64,000 bases of DNA from Undaria pinnatifida. Its lineage: Eukaryota; Sar; Phaeophyceae; Laminariales; Alariaceae. The notes beneath the pieces were generated by a model. That model had not been told where the DNA came from. It did not search any database and saw only the letters and a list, made by a program, of their open reading frames with translations. The stretch is from assembly GCA_012845835.1 (NCBI GenBank), contig JABAKD010000014.1, forward strand, positions 1 to 64,000, read 5' to 3'. How positions within the stretch are numbered: position 1 is the first letter of the stretch; each line of letters starts with the position of its first letter. A program made the translations under genes and the position numbers. This document shows, one piece after another, positions 1 through 15,000 of this stretch.

Positions 1-64
1 GCCAACTTTTCACAACCCTCGTAGTCGCCCGCACCGCCACACGAGCTACATTCAGAGACACATT
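1..64 (-). CDS. Exon 20 (cut by window edge): Cys-rich segment
   Basis: Acceptor CTTTGCCTCAG at 65-67 side. In the phase (1) required by exon 19 it reads ECVSECSSCGGAGDYEGC, a Cys-rich stretch. The exon runs off the left edge, so its end and the rest of the gene are not seen. Confidence 0.75.
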
Positions 65-3000
65 CTGAGGCAAAGGTGAGCTAACATCCTTCTATTAATT
101 AGGCCAGGTTTACATGATTAACTGTTCTACAACCACTGTACACAAAACCTGAGTGAAATGAAGGTGCCGCGTCATGAACGATCCCATCGCCACATACAAG
201 TCGTACCCATCTTGGAGCAAAACGATCTCCTCGAGAGTGACACTCACGGTTATGGAGCATAAAGCCCCGCTACTTGTATATAAAACAAAAAAAATCGTCG
301 AAAACATGCTAGGGCACGTGCTACGACAAAGGTATACCCCTTTTTGGCGAAAATGGTATCTGAATGACGGGGGGCCTTAACCCAATGCCGTCGAAGATTG
401 TTTTTTTTTTGTTTTTGCATGGTTCTCGTTGTATGCCTAGGCCATGAGATTTTTCATCCCGTAGCAGTTTTATTTTTGTTTAGCATGCAATGTATCAGTT
501 TTTGGGAGGGACATGTCTTAAGCTCCCAAATTGAGTAGTATCAAAGAAAAATGTGGTGCACCTCTATCGCACCACGAGTCCTACCTCCCTCCATATCGTG
601 ACATGCGCCAAGCACCCCCCTAGCAAAATACTCTGACGGCGATGTTTGTCGCGAAAAGAAAAAAGAGCAAGCGCTGTGTAGCCGGTCGCACGAGTAGCTC
701 TGATGACTCATCGCAATAGCCAAGATCGAAACGAGTGACACCGCTAAATACCGTAGGCTCGGCGGTCCCATCTCTCACCTGCGCCTGAAGTGATGCGGAT
801 GTTTTTAAGAGTCACCCCCGAAGTGCTTCCGGATACTACCAGGTTGGCCGACTGCGCTCCTCCCACGGGGACATCGATTGACCCGTTTAAGTCGCCGTCG
901 TCGTAGCGGCCCTCGAATAACACGTTCGTGCAGTCCGTCATCGTAACCCCCTCGAGCTCCTGAGGCGTCGTGCGTTCGTGTTCATTTCCGGCAGCAATCG
1001 GACGCCGTGTTTCGCGACAAAAGTTACACAACTATTGATAACGCGTGTACTCGATGAATGACGGGGCTCCGTACTGTAACCCAATACCATATATATTGCA
1101 ATGTCACTTTCATTTCTGCGATATTACTTTGGGTTGACGCTTAGACCTTGTGATAGTCGATGGAGTTGTACTTTTATCGTAATTTCTGAACCGCTGTGTT
1201 TGGTGAGAACGTGTGCTACGATAGAGGTATCCCGTTTTTTGCATGAAACAATTCCTGTTTCCTGAATCACGGGGCTTCTCGATCGAAGGCCGTCGGAAAT
1301 AATAGGCAATTTTTATGCCTGATTATCGTTATGTACCGAGGCCATGGGATTTTTCATCCGGGGTGTAGCCCTTTCCTTTTTTTCTTCAAATCAGTTTGTG
1401 AGAGAGGTCTTGAGCTCCCAAGTGGAGGAAGCTCTGAAAAACAACAATGGTTGGTGCGCCTCTATCGTAACAACAGGCGTCTCATACAACAATGCTATAC
1501 TATGCTCTACTATGGTGTAACAAAGGTATCTGTATGGTGTATCGTAGGTACGGTATACCAAAGGTACGGTGTAATAAACGTATGGTGTAAAAAAAGGTAT
1601 GGTGTAACAAAGGTATGGTGTAACAAAGGTATTGTGTAACAAAGGTATCGAGTAGTTATCAACTGACAACCGTCGTCAGAAAAGTTTGTCGCGGCTCCAG
1701 CGCGACATGTTTCGTCGATAGAGTAGCAATTGATGGTGAACACAATGTAGCAGAGGGTCGCCAAACTTGAGACCACCGTACACCAATCAGCTTCCCGCTC
1801 CATTCAACACACTCGTTGGAATTGATGGCTCAATATGAGCCGTTTTTCTTCAAGCCTCATGCTCAAACGACGATTGTAATTAGTGGAAAACTTGCGCATG
1901 TAAGAAACTAGAGTCTTTCCTCGGAAGGAGCCATACGCTTTACATAACAAAACGTATTGCAAGCAAATTAAATGTGCTAACGTACAGATGAACAATGTCG
2001 TGTCCCCTGGGTATACGGCAAAAAGTGTTGTCAAACAAGAATGGAATTCCGACGACGTTAACGTTCGAGACAACTGCCGCATTATTCGGATGATATTTGA
2101 ATCAAAACATCATCCCTGTTGGTATACCATACCACTTGTCCTTCTCAAACGAAGGGCATCATGAAAACACGTCCAGATATCACTCCTACCAATCAATGTC
2201 GTCGTACAAGGCGTACCTACATGGAAACCTCTATCTCAAGGCTCACCGATTGGGTGAGGTTGAAATTGGTGACGCCCTCAAGAACAACCTCGGGCCCCTC
2301 CGCAGATTCCCCTACGTAGAACTCATTGCCTCTGCGTTGCACAGATACAAGTTGGGCGTGTGGCGCATTGAAGAAAATCACAAGAAAGAAAGAACAAGTA
2401 CATACGGGATGACTTTCAGATTGTTCCCGAAAGAGCATATATTTGACCTAAACTCGCGATCCGAGGCGGGCAATAGAAGTGCCTGAGATGCTAGACTGCG
2501 GTAGAGATTCCTCAGTTTAATAGATCAGTTTGTCACACACACAAAAACAACCATAGGTACACAACAAAAAACCAATTTAAAAGTAAGGAAGGAAAACAAT
2601 GGACAGTGTCCAAGGGTTTTGGGTGAAGGGGGAGTACTAGTTCTCGTTCCGAAAAGCCTTCGACGAGGCGAAAGTGAAAGCGGTACGTCAATCCCCGCAC
2701 TGTTTTTTTTTTTTTCAACCCTAACCTCTTTCTCAAAGGCATGTTACAGGTGCTGACCAAGTAATAACCCTAAGAAAGTATGGTCGCCCCCCTCAACGAC
2801 TGTACGAAGCATGCATCAAAACGCAATGTGCAGGCACACTTGGGGCATCGCCCGACAGAGACTCATTCGGCGGCACTCACGAGAAGCGCTCCGTGTCAAC
2901 GACGCGCACGCTCGCCACGGGGCAGTCGGTCCAAGCCATCAGATCAATCGTGATGTCCTGGCACGGCGCAGAGGCAAAAACAAGACAACGGGGTTCGAAA

Positions 3001-6000
3001 TGACCGCGGAGACCATGTTGGGAGCGATGCAGGTATCGTCAAAACGGGAAACATGAGAGATGCAGGTGCAGACGCCACGCGCCTATCCGATGTACATGGT
3101 ACCAGGTGTGATTTTTACGATATCCCTCGCTAGATTCCTACCGCGTGGGGCTGTGCAACGGGGATGTTACGACTGGGATAAACCAATGCTTTCCCGGGCT
3201 CCTCTCTTGAGAACCTCTGTAAACCCGACGACAGCTTCCGATGTTTTGTCTACTGGAATCAATCCGCACGCGCGAATGCCTCTGTATTTAACTGAAACAA
3301 AAGACGAGAAACGTCGACATCGCTTGTGCACAAACCAAAAAACGGAAAAGCAAATGTCCGTAGCGGTGCACATCGACAAGGCAAAAAATAAAAAAGCAGT
3401 GCTGCATACGAAACAGGTAGGTACGACCCATGTGCGGGTACCTCCGAGTGGCTGCCAAATGAGACTTTAAACGCGGCCATGGCACTTCATCTCCCCCAAC
3501 CCTGACCTTGAGACAAAGCTCGCCCAGATGGGTAACCCTACGGCCCGGGTACTATTAGGTAGCTAACTAATAACATTGCAAAACACCAATCGGGAGTTCC
3601 AGCGAAACCCGGCAGTTTCTTCCCCGTCTGGCAGAATATTCGGGCCGGAATGTTCTGCCCCTATCGAAGCCTAGCTTCTGACTTTTCACAACTTGGGGTT
3701 GGTTTGGGTGCGGTGTATGGAGCCCCATTCATGCCAGGCACCTGGCGTCCCTATAGAGACCATGCGTCTTGTGTAGTCGTTCGAACCGTCCCTCCCGAAC
3801 ACCTCTTAGTCACGCCCGCACACGCGGCTTAGATGTACACCTCACCTCAGAGTTTTTGATGTCGAGACAGACGTTTCCTACCGTTCCGGTGGCGCCTGAA
3901 GCCTCTAGATTAGACCTAACGTGTATGGCCTCCACCTGCCAACATGCCGTCATGGAACGTCGTCATCCAGACGCCATATATTACGTCAGAAACATGGATG
4001 TTTTGACCGAAATATCACATGTTGGACAAGCCTGATCCCCGTTCGTGTTGGAAGTTGAAGGCATACGTTTCCCTCCTTTCTAGCAAGGCCTGCCGTCCCT
4101 AGGTTCTGCGAGCTTGCATATAGTTCACACCAGGCGACATCATGTCAACAAGAGCCATCACGTGTGCGCGAATGCAATTGTGACGCATCGGTTCCCTGCT
4201 GTCAGCGCGCGAGACGGTGGGATTTTTACGTTTCTCCAGCGCCGCATGAATCATACCCGACCAGGTGAATCAAACTCGAGTTATCGTCCATTCTGAGACG
4301 TTGGTGGCGTGATGTTGTTGCCCGCGTCGGCATGATTTTCGCGCGTTGCTCAAGTACGATGAAGATCCGATCCGTAGAAAATGAACGAGATGTATAGCAT
4401 CCACGTGTCAAATGTTTTGTTCGAAACCTGTGCGTTGATGGTAGGCTGTCGGGTATTAATTTCCGAAGCAGACATTGCGGTATCGTCCGCACAATGACTA
4501 AACCTTCTCAATATGAACAGGTGCATGTTTGGGTAGGCCTCGGTCGTGACATGACGGATGCTACGGCAAGGGGTGCACCTATCTCCAAACGTACTATTAA
4601 TAGAGCTTCCTGCAGTGTTACGCATCACCAAACTTACGTAGGCACCGGAAACTCCGTCGGCGTTGATGACACCGTCAGCGCCGGTGCCGCTTCCGTGTAC
4701 GTGGAACTGTGTCTCGTACGGGGAATCGTCTTCACTCCAGTCCCCTATTAGGCTAACGCCGCTTTTGAGGAACACCGGGCCGTCCAAATAGTAGTCGCCC
4801 ATCTCCAGGTTTACTTCCGGCGCCTGATATTAGAAAAGCAATGTTAAGAGGGGAAAACAATAAAGTGGCTTCGACATATTATGTTATGTATATGCTTGGT
4901 ATCGAGAGATAAATGTATCAGGAAATATCTTACCAGCAAATATTACCAAAATTAAAATACACTCCATCTGTGCGATCGAATATTTTGTCGAAACTCATCT
5001 TTGCAAGCTGTGTTTGATACTCTGATCGCGCGTATCACGGGTTGTGTGTCCTCATTAAGGATATAGGTCGGCGACTCCCCTTGCAACTACAGTGTAGCTA
5101 TCAGGGTCAACAGGGTGATGTTAGGCAGTCTGTGCGCAGAAATATGCTATGAATTGGACCTCTAAGGCGGTGGTCGAGGCCATCGCTCATGGCTGCATCA
5201 GGGTTCGCTGGAGTCTATATGGAGACTTTTTTTCCCTCACCGCGTCGTTTCCGGCGGCAGAGCCATCGTGGTCAGTGTCGTGGAAGCGTTCTCCAATTCG
5301 ACCAATGTGGCACTCCCGACTCTCCAAAACGAAGTGACTGACGAACCCATCCCCCACCCGTATACATAGTCTACGCGAGGGTATACGCGAGGGTCAGTGT
5401 CTTTAAGACTACGGCTTGAAAAAAATGCATCCTCACCACACCCATATATATAGTCATTAAAGCATCCATGACGTAGCTTTCATTCATCCCCCCCCCCCCC
5501 CCCCCCCCCCCAATGCCCCCCTCCCGATGATAAACTGGTGCATTCTATCAAAAACCGTCAGATTTATCACCTTGATATTATTTGTTGTTCCCACGCACAA
5601 ATTGAGCTGCCCCGCCCCCCCCCGCCCCCCCCCCCCTCGCCCCGCCCCACCGCCCCCCCCACCTCCCTCCCCACCCCCGCTCCCTTTTGATCAAAACCAG
5701 GCCCCAACGTCCTTCAAACCACCGCCCTCCCCTCACCAGTTATTCAACTTACAGGATTCACATGACAAACGGATGCATTTCCTCCACGGCTGTCATATTT
5801 TGTCCCCCTCAGGAACGGGTTTTGTAGTTTCCGCGCACGGACTGCCTAACATCACCCTATTGACCCTGATAGCTACACTGTAGTGGCAAGGGGAGTCGCT
5901 GACCCATATTCTTAATGAGGACACACAACCCGTAATACGCGCGATCGGAGTATCACACACAGCTTGCAAAGATGAGTTTCGACAAAATCTTCGATCTCAC

Positions 6001-9000
6001 AGCTGGAGTGTAGTTATATTTTTATAATATATATATATATATATGTATTTAGTTCGTCCCCCCCTTGTACACTTATATGGCTACGTGGACATATATGGCT
6101 ACATGTCTATCGACGATTCCGCACGGCATCGTTTCGTGGCAACGTCATCGTCATCGTAGTCTGTGTGATCCAAGCCCTCCCGAGTCCCATCGCGCATACA
6201 TGGCCTCCCCGACTCCCGAACCAAACAGTCAACGGATTTTCTCTTGTATATACGTATATCGCCCAAGATTGCATTCAATAAGTCCTTCCTCCCAAATTTG
6301 TTTCGAAAATTCAGTTTTAAAGCATTCCCCATCACTTGTACCACTCAAATAACTATAACACCTCCGTCGTATATAGTTGTCTACCCACGATTGTATATTC
6401 CTCACCGGATCTTCTCCCGTGGCAACGCCGTCGCAGTCGGTGCCGTCGAAGCCTTCTCCGATCCCGGCGCAAATGGCCTGCATGATCTCATATTGGTCTC
6501 CGCTACCGGCGCCGATGTAGTCAGGGACGCAGTTCCACTCCTCGATGGTAGTCGACATCACCTGTTCAGGTTTCAAACCAAGTCGAGGGTCAACGTTTGC
6601 AAGTTTTGGTTGGAGCATGTGGTTTTAATTGATTTGGCGGATTGGATGGGCGATGTAGGCCGGGACACAGTTCCATTAATCGATGACGATCGAGTTCACT
6701 CTCCAGACGGTTCGAAAAAACAAATCGAGAGACCGAACAATTGCGATAGGGTAGAACAATGCCCTGCCGCGGTTCGTCACTGAGGGGGGCCTATCAGTAG
6801 AATATCACCCAAACAGAAAAACAAAAGCTTTGCTTAAAAAACAAGTGGGAGTGCAACCTGATTTGCAAAGCCTACGGCGTAGGGTTTGCGGTCTAATATG
6901 AAGTTAAACACTTGGTGTTGAGAAGTTGGTTAGTTGAGGAGAGCCAAGTTAAGGCCTTCACAACTGCAAACCCGTTTCTGGCGAAAAATACTTTGAATTA
7001 GTATAGGGAGGGGGTTCGGGGTTCTATAGCAGCTAACCAGAAACAGGTTTGGCCAAAGGGTGCTTTACTACCCTGATCGGAGTATGTTCCTCTAACAGCT
7101 ACCAATCGTCAAGCACACAGCCAAGCAAACCACGAAAAGGATATCGCTACATCAACCCAGGTTCATCCTGGGGAATAAAGGATGACGCGCAGCGTAGGGG
7201 TAAAGTTGTCCCGCACCAAGGGGTGCAGCAAACGGTTTTCAGCTGCTTGCACGAGGAGTTCAATGTATCGCCCGAAGCATGGCTTAGAAGACATTCGTTG
7301 GCGCAGCCCGACCAGTAACTCTGTGCGCTAGTCCTACTGATACTACTATTATTAATACCTTTAATACTGTTATTAGTCATAAAGCAAGTAGACTCGAAAA
7401 AAATTGTCTTTCTAGCCGACAAATCCCCACTTAAGGAAGTCAACCGGTGATAAGATCGGAAACGCGTGGACCGAAAAGTGCAACTCCTACGCACTATAGA
7501 GGCATGACGCGGTAGTCCCCCTCGCCTTATGCCTAGACCTCCTAAGACTGAAGTTCATCATTCCTTGAGATCCCCATGTTGTAGATTGTACGCTACATGG
7601 AATCAAGGCGGGCGTACATTTGCAAGCGTGTACGGGTGAGGAGCGGCCGCTCTTGATACTCACCCAGGTGGATCCCGGAGTATACGGCTTGCCCAGCACC
7701 ATAAAGTCGCTGACGCGGAACGTAGGGTAGTCATCTTTGTCGGGCCCCTCCACCGCTACCACTCGGAAGTACGACAGAATGATCCGCTCTGGCAGGTAGA
7801 ATTTCTCCCATTGCCGGGCGCCCCCGGCACTCGTGTAGCGCTGTGGTTGAAACAAAATGGCGGAGGTAGGGGCGATTCTTATCATCTAATCAAGTTTTGT
7901 CATGTAGGTTTCCAAACTTGTAGGGGGTGTACACAGTAGAATCCTCTTTCCACCGCCCAAACGATTGAAAATGTTACTAAACACGTTGTGTTCCCCATGG
8001 AATTTGTTTTTATTTTTGGTCGTAATTTTGTAGGACACGCGCTAATAGATGTCAGGTACGAGATATGGCCACTCACCGTGGAGAGTTCATCGTCGTCGTC
8101 GGTGTAGTAGCGGATGTCGAAGGTAAAGGATTTGTTCGGCGGAAACTTTATCTTCACCCCCCAAATGCGGGCAGTCTGCCCACTGCCGCCGACGTAGATC
8201 CAACCTTCGCTCTCAGGCTAACGCCGCAGTGCCAAGGGATACACAGAAGTCAGGGTCAACGTCATAGGACATGTAGTTCAGATTGCGAGGGGGACGCATT
8301 CTTTCACACACAACTTTCGAACGGGATACTTTTTAGCGCGATTCACCTCAGCTTGCGGACGTCGGACGACGAAACATATTTATTTTGGTGAGACTCGCGC
8401 AACTTGAGTGCTGGCGCTGCTGGGTGTGCCATAAGTCTACCGCGGCTGCCTGGCTCGCCCATTGAGGCAAGTGCTACAGTACGCAATATCTTTGGCGTGT
8501 CATCCGTGTTTCTGAAGCTACGAGTCTGTGTACCTAGTTTACAGGAGTATTGGTCGTCGAGGGGAGCGAACTCAACATATCTCAAATTCTAAGTTTGGCG
8601 TGAGGGTTACCGTAACATGGACACTTTTTATTGTGGGGAGGCCCAGAAAATAATGAGGCGGACGTCTACAGTCGGAAGTATTAGTCGTGAAAAATAATAC
8701 TAACTAAACCAACCACGGGCAGTCTGACCACATCCACCAACAGGGATTCGATCTTAGCTATCCGTCAAACGCACCAAATTCAGGTGTACCGCAGTTAGTC
8801 ACGAACAGTCACCGCGCAGATGCCATGATGTGGCAAGGAAGGCGCTTTCTTTTCAAAATTCCAAGTATTACCTATTTCGCCTTTAGAGGGGTATTCATCC
8901 TGACATGCGGATGTCGGACAGAAAATATTTGTTATGGCAGGAATTTTATACTTTGCTTCCCAGAATAATGTGGGAGCAATAATTGTCCATCGGTATGGGG

Positions 9001-12000
9001 GGAGTAATATTTGTCACATCACACCCAAGAATAACGTGACGAATGGAGCGCTCCTGGAATCAAGATCTTCCGAAGAAACGAGCTCCACCTCTCTACCTTA
9101 GCATGTCCCTTAGCGCCACCTCGCCCGCATGCTCACTCTATCGAAAAAATGTAACTAATGTTCAATCCCCACAACGCCACCTCCCACGTCCCGCACATCG
9201 CTCGACAAACCGAAGGCTTCCCTCTCCAAACCGTCCATGCAGGTAGCCGAAACCATGCAGGCAGCTGCAAGAAAATATATTATGCTCAAGACCGTTAAAG
9301 ATTCACGAAGCGTGAATACTCACATCTTCGAGATCGAAGCTGAACTTTGTCTTCATGTCCGAAATGGGCAGTAAGTCCTAATATATCAGCGCGCCACCCG
9401 AGGCCAGGAACAAAAGGGCAGAGTCAAGAGAGAGCAACAAGAAACGGTCGACGACATTAGTGGCAGAATCGTCGACGGGAATACCCAGGCTCGGAGCTTG
9501 TGTTCTTGCGCATTTGGCGATTAGGCGAAGACAAAGCTGTAGCTACGGTGGTGGGGTACACGCTGCTCTTTTATGCTTCCTGGGCCTCTTCACAACGTAG
9601 TATCAGGATTAGTATCAGTATTAGTATTGGTATTAGTATCAGTACTAGTATCAGTGTCACCCAGGCATGATTTTTCAGAAAAATGAAAGTGTGACCCCAC
9701 TGGACATTCCCATGGCCAAGGTAAGGCCAAGGTAAGGCCAAGGTAAGGCCAAGGTAAGGCCAAGGTAAGGCCAAGGTAAGGCCAAGGTAAGGCCAAGGTA
9801 AGGCCAAGGTAAGGCCAAGGTAAGGCCAAGGTAAGGCCAAGTCAAGGCTATGGTAAGGCTATGGTAAGGCTATGGTAAGGCTATGTTAGTTGGTTGACGC
9901 GTGCTACGGTAGAGGTGCACCCACTTTTTCACCTGTTAAGCTCATGTAGAGGGAAACAAAACTGCTACCTTTCGGATGAAAAATACCGTGGCCTAGGTGC
10001 ACACTGTGGGAATCATGTTGAAGAAAACGTCGTTTTTTTCCTGACGATATAAATTGTAGGTTGAAGAGCGCCGTTATAATTAAGAAAACAAAATAGCCAA
10101 AAAAAGCTATACCTCTATTGTAGCACGCGTCATATGTCCAACAAAATATCAAACCGAGGATGAGAATTCTGACGGTAAGGGGAGCTGAGTAGTGCCCCGC
10201 CAACATTTCAATCGAACACGTGCGGCAGAACCTCTATTGTAGTAGACGTCTCAACCAAAAAAAAAAAAAAAAAAAAAACGAGCTGGATTCCGGAGATGTC
10301 CGTAGTTTTATCGGTTGAGAAAGCTCGTTATGCAGTAACGGGCTGGCCTACAACCCGCTACCGCTGCGGTGGCATGCATTGTTCATGTTGTTACCTAACA
10401 CATGTCTACGGCCGATTATTCAAGCGGCTAAGGATCACTGGCGCAAAGGATATTTTAGGCCGCTCAAGGTTAAGGTTAAGAAGGTATAAACTACCTTAGG
10501 CGAGGAGCCTACCAAAACAAAACGTTGCACGCCAACCGTCCAAATAAGAAGCGCTTTTGAAAAAAGCGACACCCCTACCGTGTCTTCTCCGATCTGGGCG
10601 TGATCTTGGCGTGATCTGGGCGTGATCTGGGCGTGATCTGCGCGTACTCTGTGCGTACTCTGTGCGTAATCTGCGCGTAATCTGTGCGTAACCTGTGCAT
10701 GACTCACAAAGCTGTACTCGGTATCAGATCCGTAGCTCAGCACGGGAGTTGATTTGGAGCTCTGCTTCTTCTCCAGGAGAACCATCTGCAGGGGAAGGCC
10801 GAAAACGTGTCAGCGTTGCGAGGGGAGGGGGGTTGTAGTAAGAAAGGCCGTCCAAAAAGGAAAGGCGGTGATGGAGGGATGTCAGCGCCAAGTCTACGCC
10901 TTGTTCATTGATGGGTCTTGTTTTGCAGTGTGGCCAGGGATCACTCTCGCGAGTGTTTCCCCAGTTACCTTGCGGCACTAAAAGCTCTCGCGCTGTTTTG
11001 GCTAACATTTGCGATGTGCATCCACGCTTTGGAATAGTAAGCTACCCTGCGCGAAAAATAACCTCGTGACGTCATTTCGTCGGTGAGGCACAAAGTCACT
11101 CGTGCGACTGGCTCAAAGCAGGCATCAAAAGGTATGAAAAGGTATGAGAAGGTATGAAAAGAAGGGGCACCCCCCCCTATTGAAAAAAAGGCTTAGTCTG
11201 GAGCGAATACATACGGCGGGTAACACCAAACACGCAGTAATGTCCAGAGCATAGAAGCGGAAAAGGATAGAATGTTTTAATATATTGTTCGCGGGTAGCA
11301 CCAAATACGGCGCATTCAATGTTCAACGGGGGTGGTGCGGGGGGCACTACTGGTAGCGTACATGCTCTGTAGGACCATTGATCCTTGAATCCCTTGGGTG
11401 CTTGGACAGAGCACGTCAGGTTGTCGCCGATCACGCGAGGGCGTACTTAGCGCCGCCACAAATGGTGGGATGTCAACTACATAACATTTCCGTCGAGGGG
11501 GGTACTGTAATAAATAGCTGTAAGGGGTATGAAAGCTCAAGGCGTGTTTGGTTGTTGTTTACAATAGCCCACGGTCGTACGTTTCCGTCCCGCATGCAGC
11601 GTGAAGACACGGACTTAAACACGAGGCAGCGTAAGCTACCGCAGGATGCAGGCACGTCACATTCATATATGCAAACCAACTTGGAAACGATGCCGAACTT
11701 GAGACAGACCCCGTATTTAAGGATACCGGTTTAAGCCATTTTCCGGGTATCATGCCGAACTTAGGCTTGAACTCGCATTTACGGGCATTCTAGGCACGAT
11801 GAAACCGTTTCCGGTTCGCGAACATTGTCCCTCGACCAACGGGAAAACGCCGGGAGCTAGAAATGCCAGCACGAATACGAGGTTCCTAGGGAAACCTATT
11901 AACTGAATGGGTCTCAAGCTTCATTTTCGACGATGATGCACTCGGCAACGTTAATGACCGAAGGCCTGACCACGCCTTCATGACACCGAAACCTGCGGAC

Positions 12001-15000
12001 GTAGTGTTGAAGTCGTAGCGTAGTGTTGGGTTCCGGTTTTTGAGGTCATGCCGAACCTAACGAGAGTGTCGAGTACCGGTATAGAAGTCGCACCGAACTC
12101 ACCGAACGGTATTGAGATCGTACCGAAGGGCCGGTTACCGGTATTCAGGCCGTACCCGAACCTTACCCCGAACCTCTCGAATGGGTGTTCAGGCCGTACC
12201 GAACCGTACCAATGACTTCAGGCGGGTATTCACCAAAGAAATCGCTCCCGTACACTCTTGGGACGTGTGGTCTGTGCTGAGAAATATCTTCGGGCTATAT
12301 CGTTCAAAATATATCGATTTCAAGGGTGGTACAACAACAGTCGATATAACCGAAGCAGAGAAAAGCATCGCAAACTTTTTGAACGATTTTGAAACGTATT
12401 CTGAGCTCAAAGGTCACGTCTTAGCAATGGCCAACACCAAAGAAAATACGGCAACGCTGCCGAACACATATCGTGAAGTACTCCGTTACCCGCAAAACTC
12501 GATACATACCGACTAAAAAAAAACGCACAAGGTACGTCTTGCCGCTTGGTTCGTTAAAACCATGTAACGTAGCTTCTCCGCAACTAACGTACCACACACG
12601 TGGATGACGTTACAGGTGTGATATTATCCCGATCGATCCTTGCGAAGTTTTAGTGCCGTTTTATATGGAAAGGCGTCAAACATATATGAAGATATGCCCC
12701 CTTGGTCTGGATTCAGATTGTTGAACCTACCCTACTCTCCGTAAACTGGTGTATGTCGATGGCGTCCCAGGTGCGCTATTATCCCGATTGATCTCTTGTG
12801 AAGTTTGCAGAACGAATAATGTCGTCGCACGATACGTAAAAGATTTGCCCCTGCTGAGCTTTCCGAGAGCCCTCCGAAACCGTGCATCAAAAATGGAGTT
12901 GTTGAACCTATTATACCCTCCTTGGGCCAGAACACCACACCACACCACACCACACCACACCACACCACACACCAGTCTCCGCAAACCTGCACATGTAGCC
13001 TATAAATTATCCGTTTTGCTCTCAGGGAAGCTATAGGCTGTTTTGGGTGGGAAGATATGTGAACGATATGCTTTTCGTCAAGGGCATTCCACGAGCCCTC
13101 TAAATCCGTGATCGATCGTAATTTGAGTTGTCGAACCCATAACCCTATAGGGCAACAACACTGCAGTAGGAGCAGTAGGAGCAGTAGGAGCAGTACCCGT
13201 GCCCCAATATGGTGGTACCCCGATATAAGGCGGTATCCCGATACACCGATACAAGGCGGTTCGAATGGCATGGTGCGTGCGTGTGTCAACCATAAGACGC
13301 CTGCTATGATAGACTTGCCCCCCCGCGTTCCCCACCACCCGCACCATCGCCTAGACCTAGCACCACGCGTACAGCAAGCCCCTACATATTTGCGACCTAA
13401 ACCTGCTAAAAACCCTTGCCCCCCAAAAACCAACCCAACCGCCCCCCACCTTCCCCCCCCCCGCCCTTTCTTTTCTCCACCGCTCTTTTTTGCTCAAACG
13501 CCACACCTAACATCGAAATCCCCTTTTTGTATTTCTAGAGCCATCCATGCCGCCGCTCCAACTCACTCAGCGCCCCCTCCTTCTCCACCGCCCGCACCAT
13601 CGCCTAGACCTAGCACCACGCGTACAGCAAACCCCTACATTTATGCGACCCAAAGGTGTTAAAAACCCTTTTGCCCACCCGCCCCCCACCCAAGCCCTCG
13701 AACACTCCGCCCTTTCCTCACTAGTTGTACGACTTACAGGTTATACACAATGAACTGGTGCATTCCTTCCAAAATCGTCAGATTTATCCCCTTAAAGAGT
13801 TTATAGTTTCCACGCACATTTTGAGTTACCCCACTCATCCCCCCCCCCCCCCCCCCCCCCCGCGCTTCCCTCTTGTTCAAACCCATGCCCTCACGCCCTT
13901 GAAACTCTGCCCTCCCCTCACCGGTTATTCGACTTGCAGGATACACTTGGTAAACTGATGCACCTTCTTCCACAGCTGTCAGACTTTGTTCCACTCAAAA
14001 ACGGGTTTCATTGTTTCCGCGCACAGACTAACTAACATCACCCTGTTGACCCTGATAGCTACACTGTAGTTCCAAGGGGAGTCGCCGACCGATATCCTTA
14101 AAGAGGACAAACAACCCGTAATACGCATGATCGGAGTATAACACACAGCGTTCAAAGATGAGTTTTCAACAAAATCCTCGATCTTACAGCTGGAGTGTAT
14201 TTTAATTTTTATAATACACCTTGGCAAGCACGCCTGACGCATGCTACGGGAGACGTGACGTTTGCAAATTTATTTCTCAGGTTCCGCAATTAAGAGGCGG
14301 CGTTTCAAAAAACACAAAACACGATTCTTGGGGCAGATTATGTGCAGCAGTCCGACGATGCACTATCCCATCGCCGAGGCACACATCAAAATATAACAGT
14401 AAACCAAAGAGGTGATGCGCCGACGACTTTCTCGATCAACGACTTCAGAAAATGTTCTCGTGAACAAGCCTTAGCTCTAGATCCTTAGCACTCGCCCCCT
14501 TGAACCTACAGTAGTTCCCGTACCTCCTTGATGCTGATCCATTCGGAGACACTGCCGAATTTGGGGCGGAGCTGAATGGTGTTTGTAAAGGCTGAGATGT
14601 CCCACGTCTGGAAGTCCGTCGTGTCCCCAGAAGAAATCGCAGACGGGATTGCATTCTGTTCAGTGGGAGTGGACAAAGTTCGGGGGATGCTGTCGTTAGG
14701 AAGGCTTCGAGCCAAGCCACGATAGGCGGGGCACCCGTAGTTTCTGACGACGTTGTCTTCATTTCAGAAGGTCCTCACCGAACCCAAACCCTGACTGTTA
14801 ACGAAAACAAACACGAAAGGTTAATCCGACGAACATTTCCACATGGCCTAGGTGCAGAAGGAAGGATATTTTGAAACCTCACAGATATGCAGACATTGGA
14901 CAGTTCCTTGGTTGAGTAGCCCCGTCGACCGCCAACTAGTACTTTGGCCGACAAGGGCTACCCTATCGTGGTCGGCTTCCTGTATACCTGTATACCTGCC

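Noticed and set aside
2097..2486. 129-codon plus-strand frame
   Set aside because: It overlaps exon 18 on the opposite strand and lacks a recognisable domain; judged an antisense shadow.
5149..5337. Plus-strand 62-codon frame in family C element 1
   Set aside because: The minus strand of the same stretch has splice borders and a better composition; the plus frame has no supporting signal.
9571..9840. Minus-strand frames with a repeated A-L-P-W-P-Y-L-G-L-T peptide
   Set aside because: They arise from the 11-bp minisatellite; every frame is open because the unit lacks stops.
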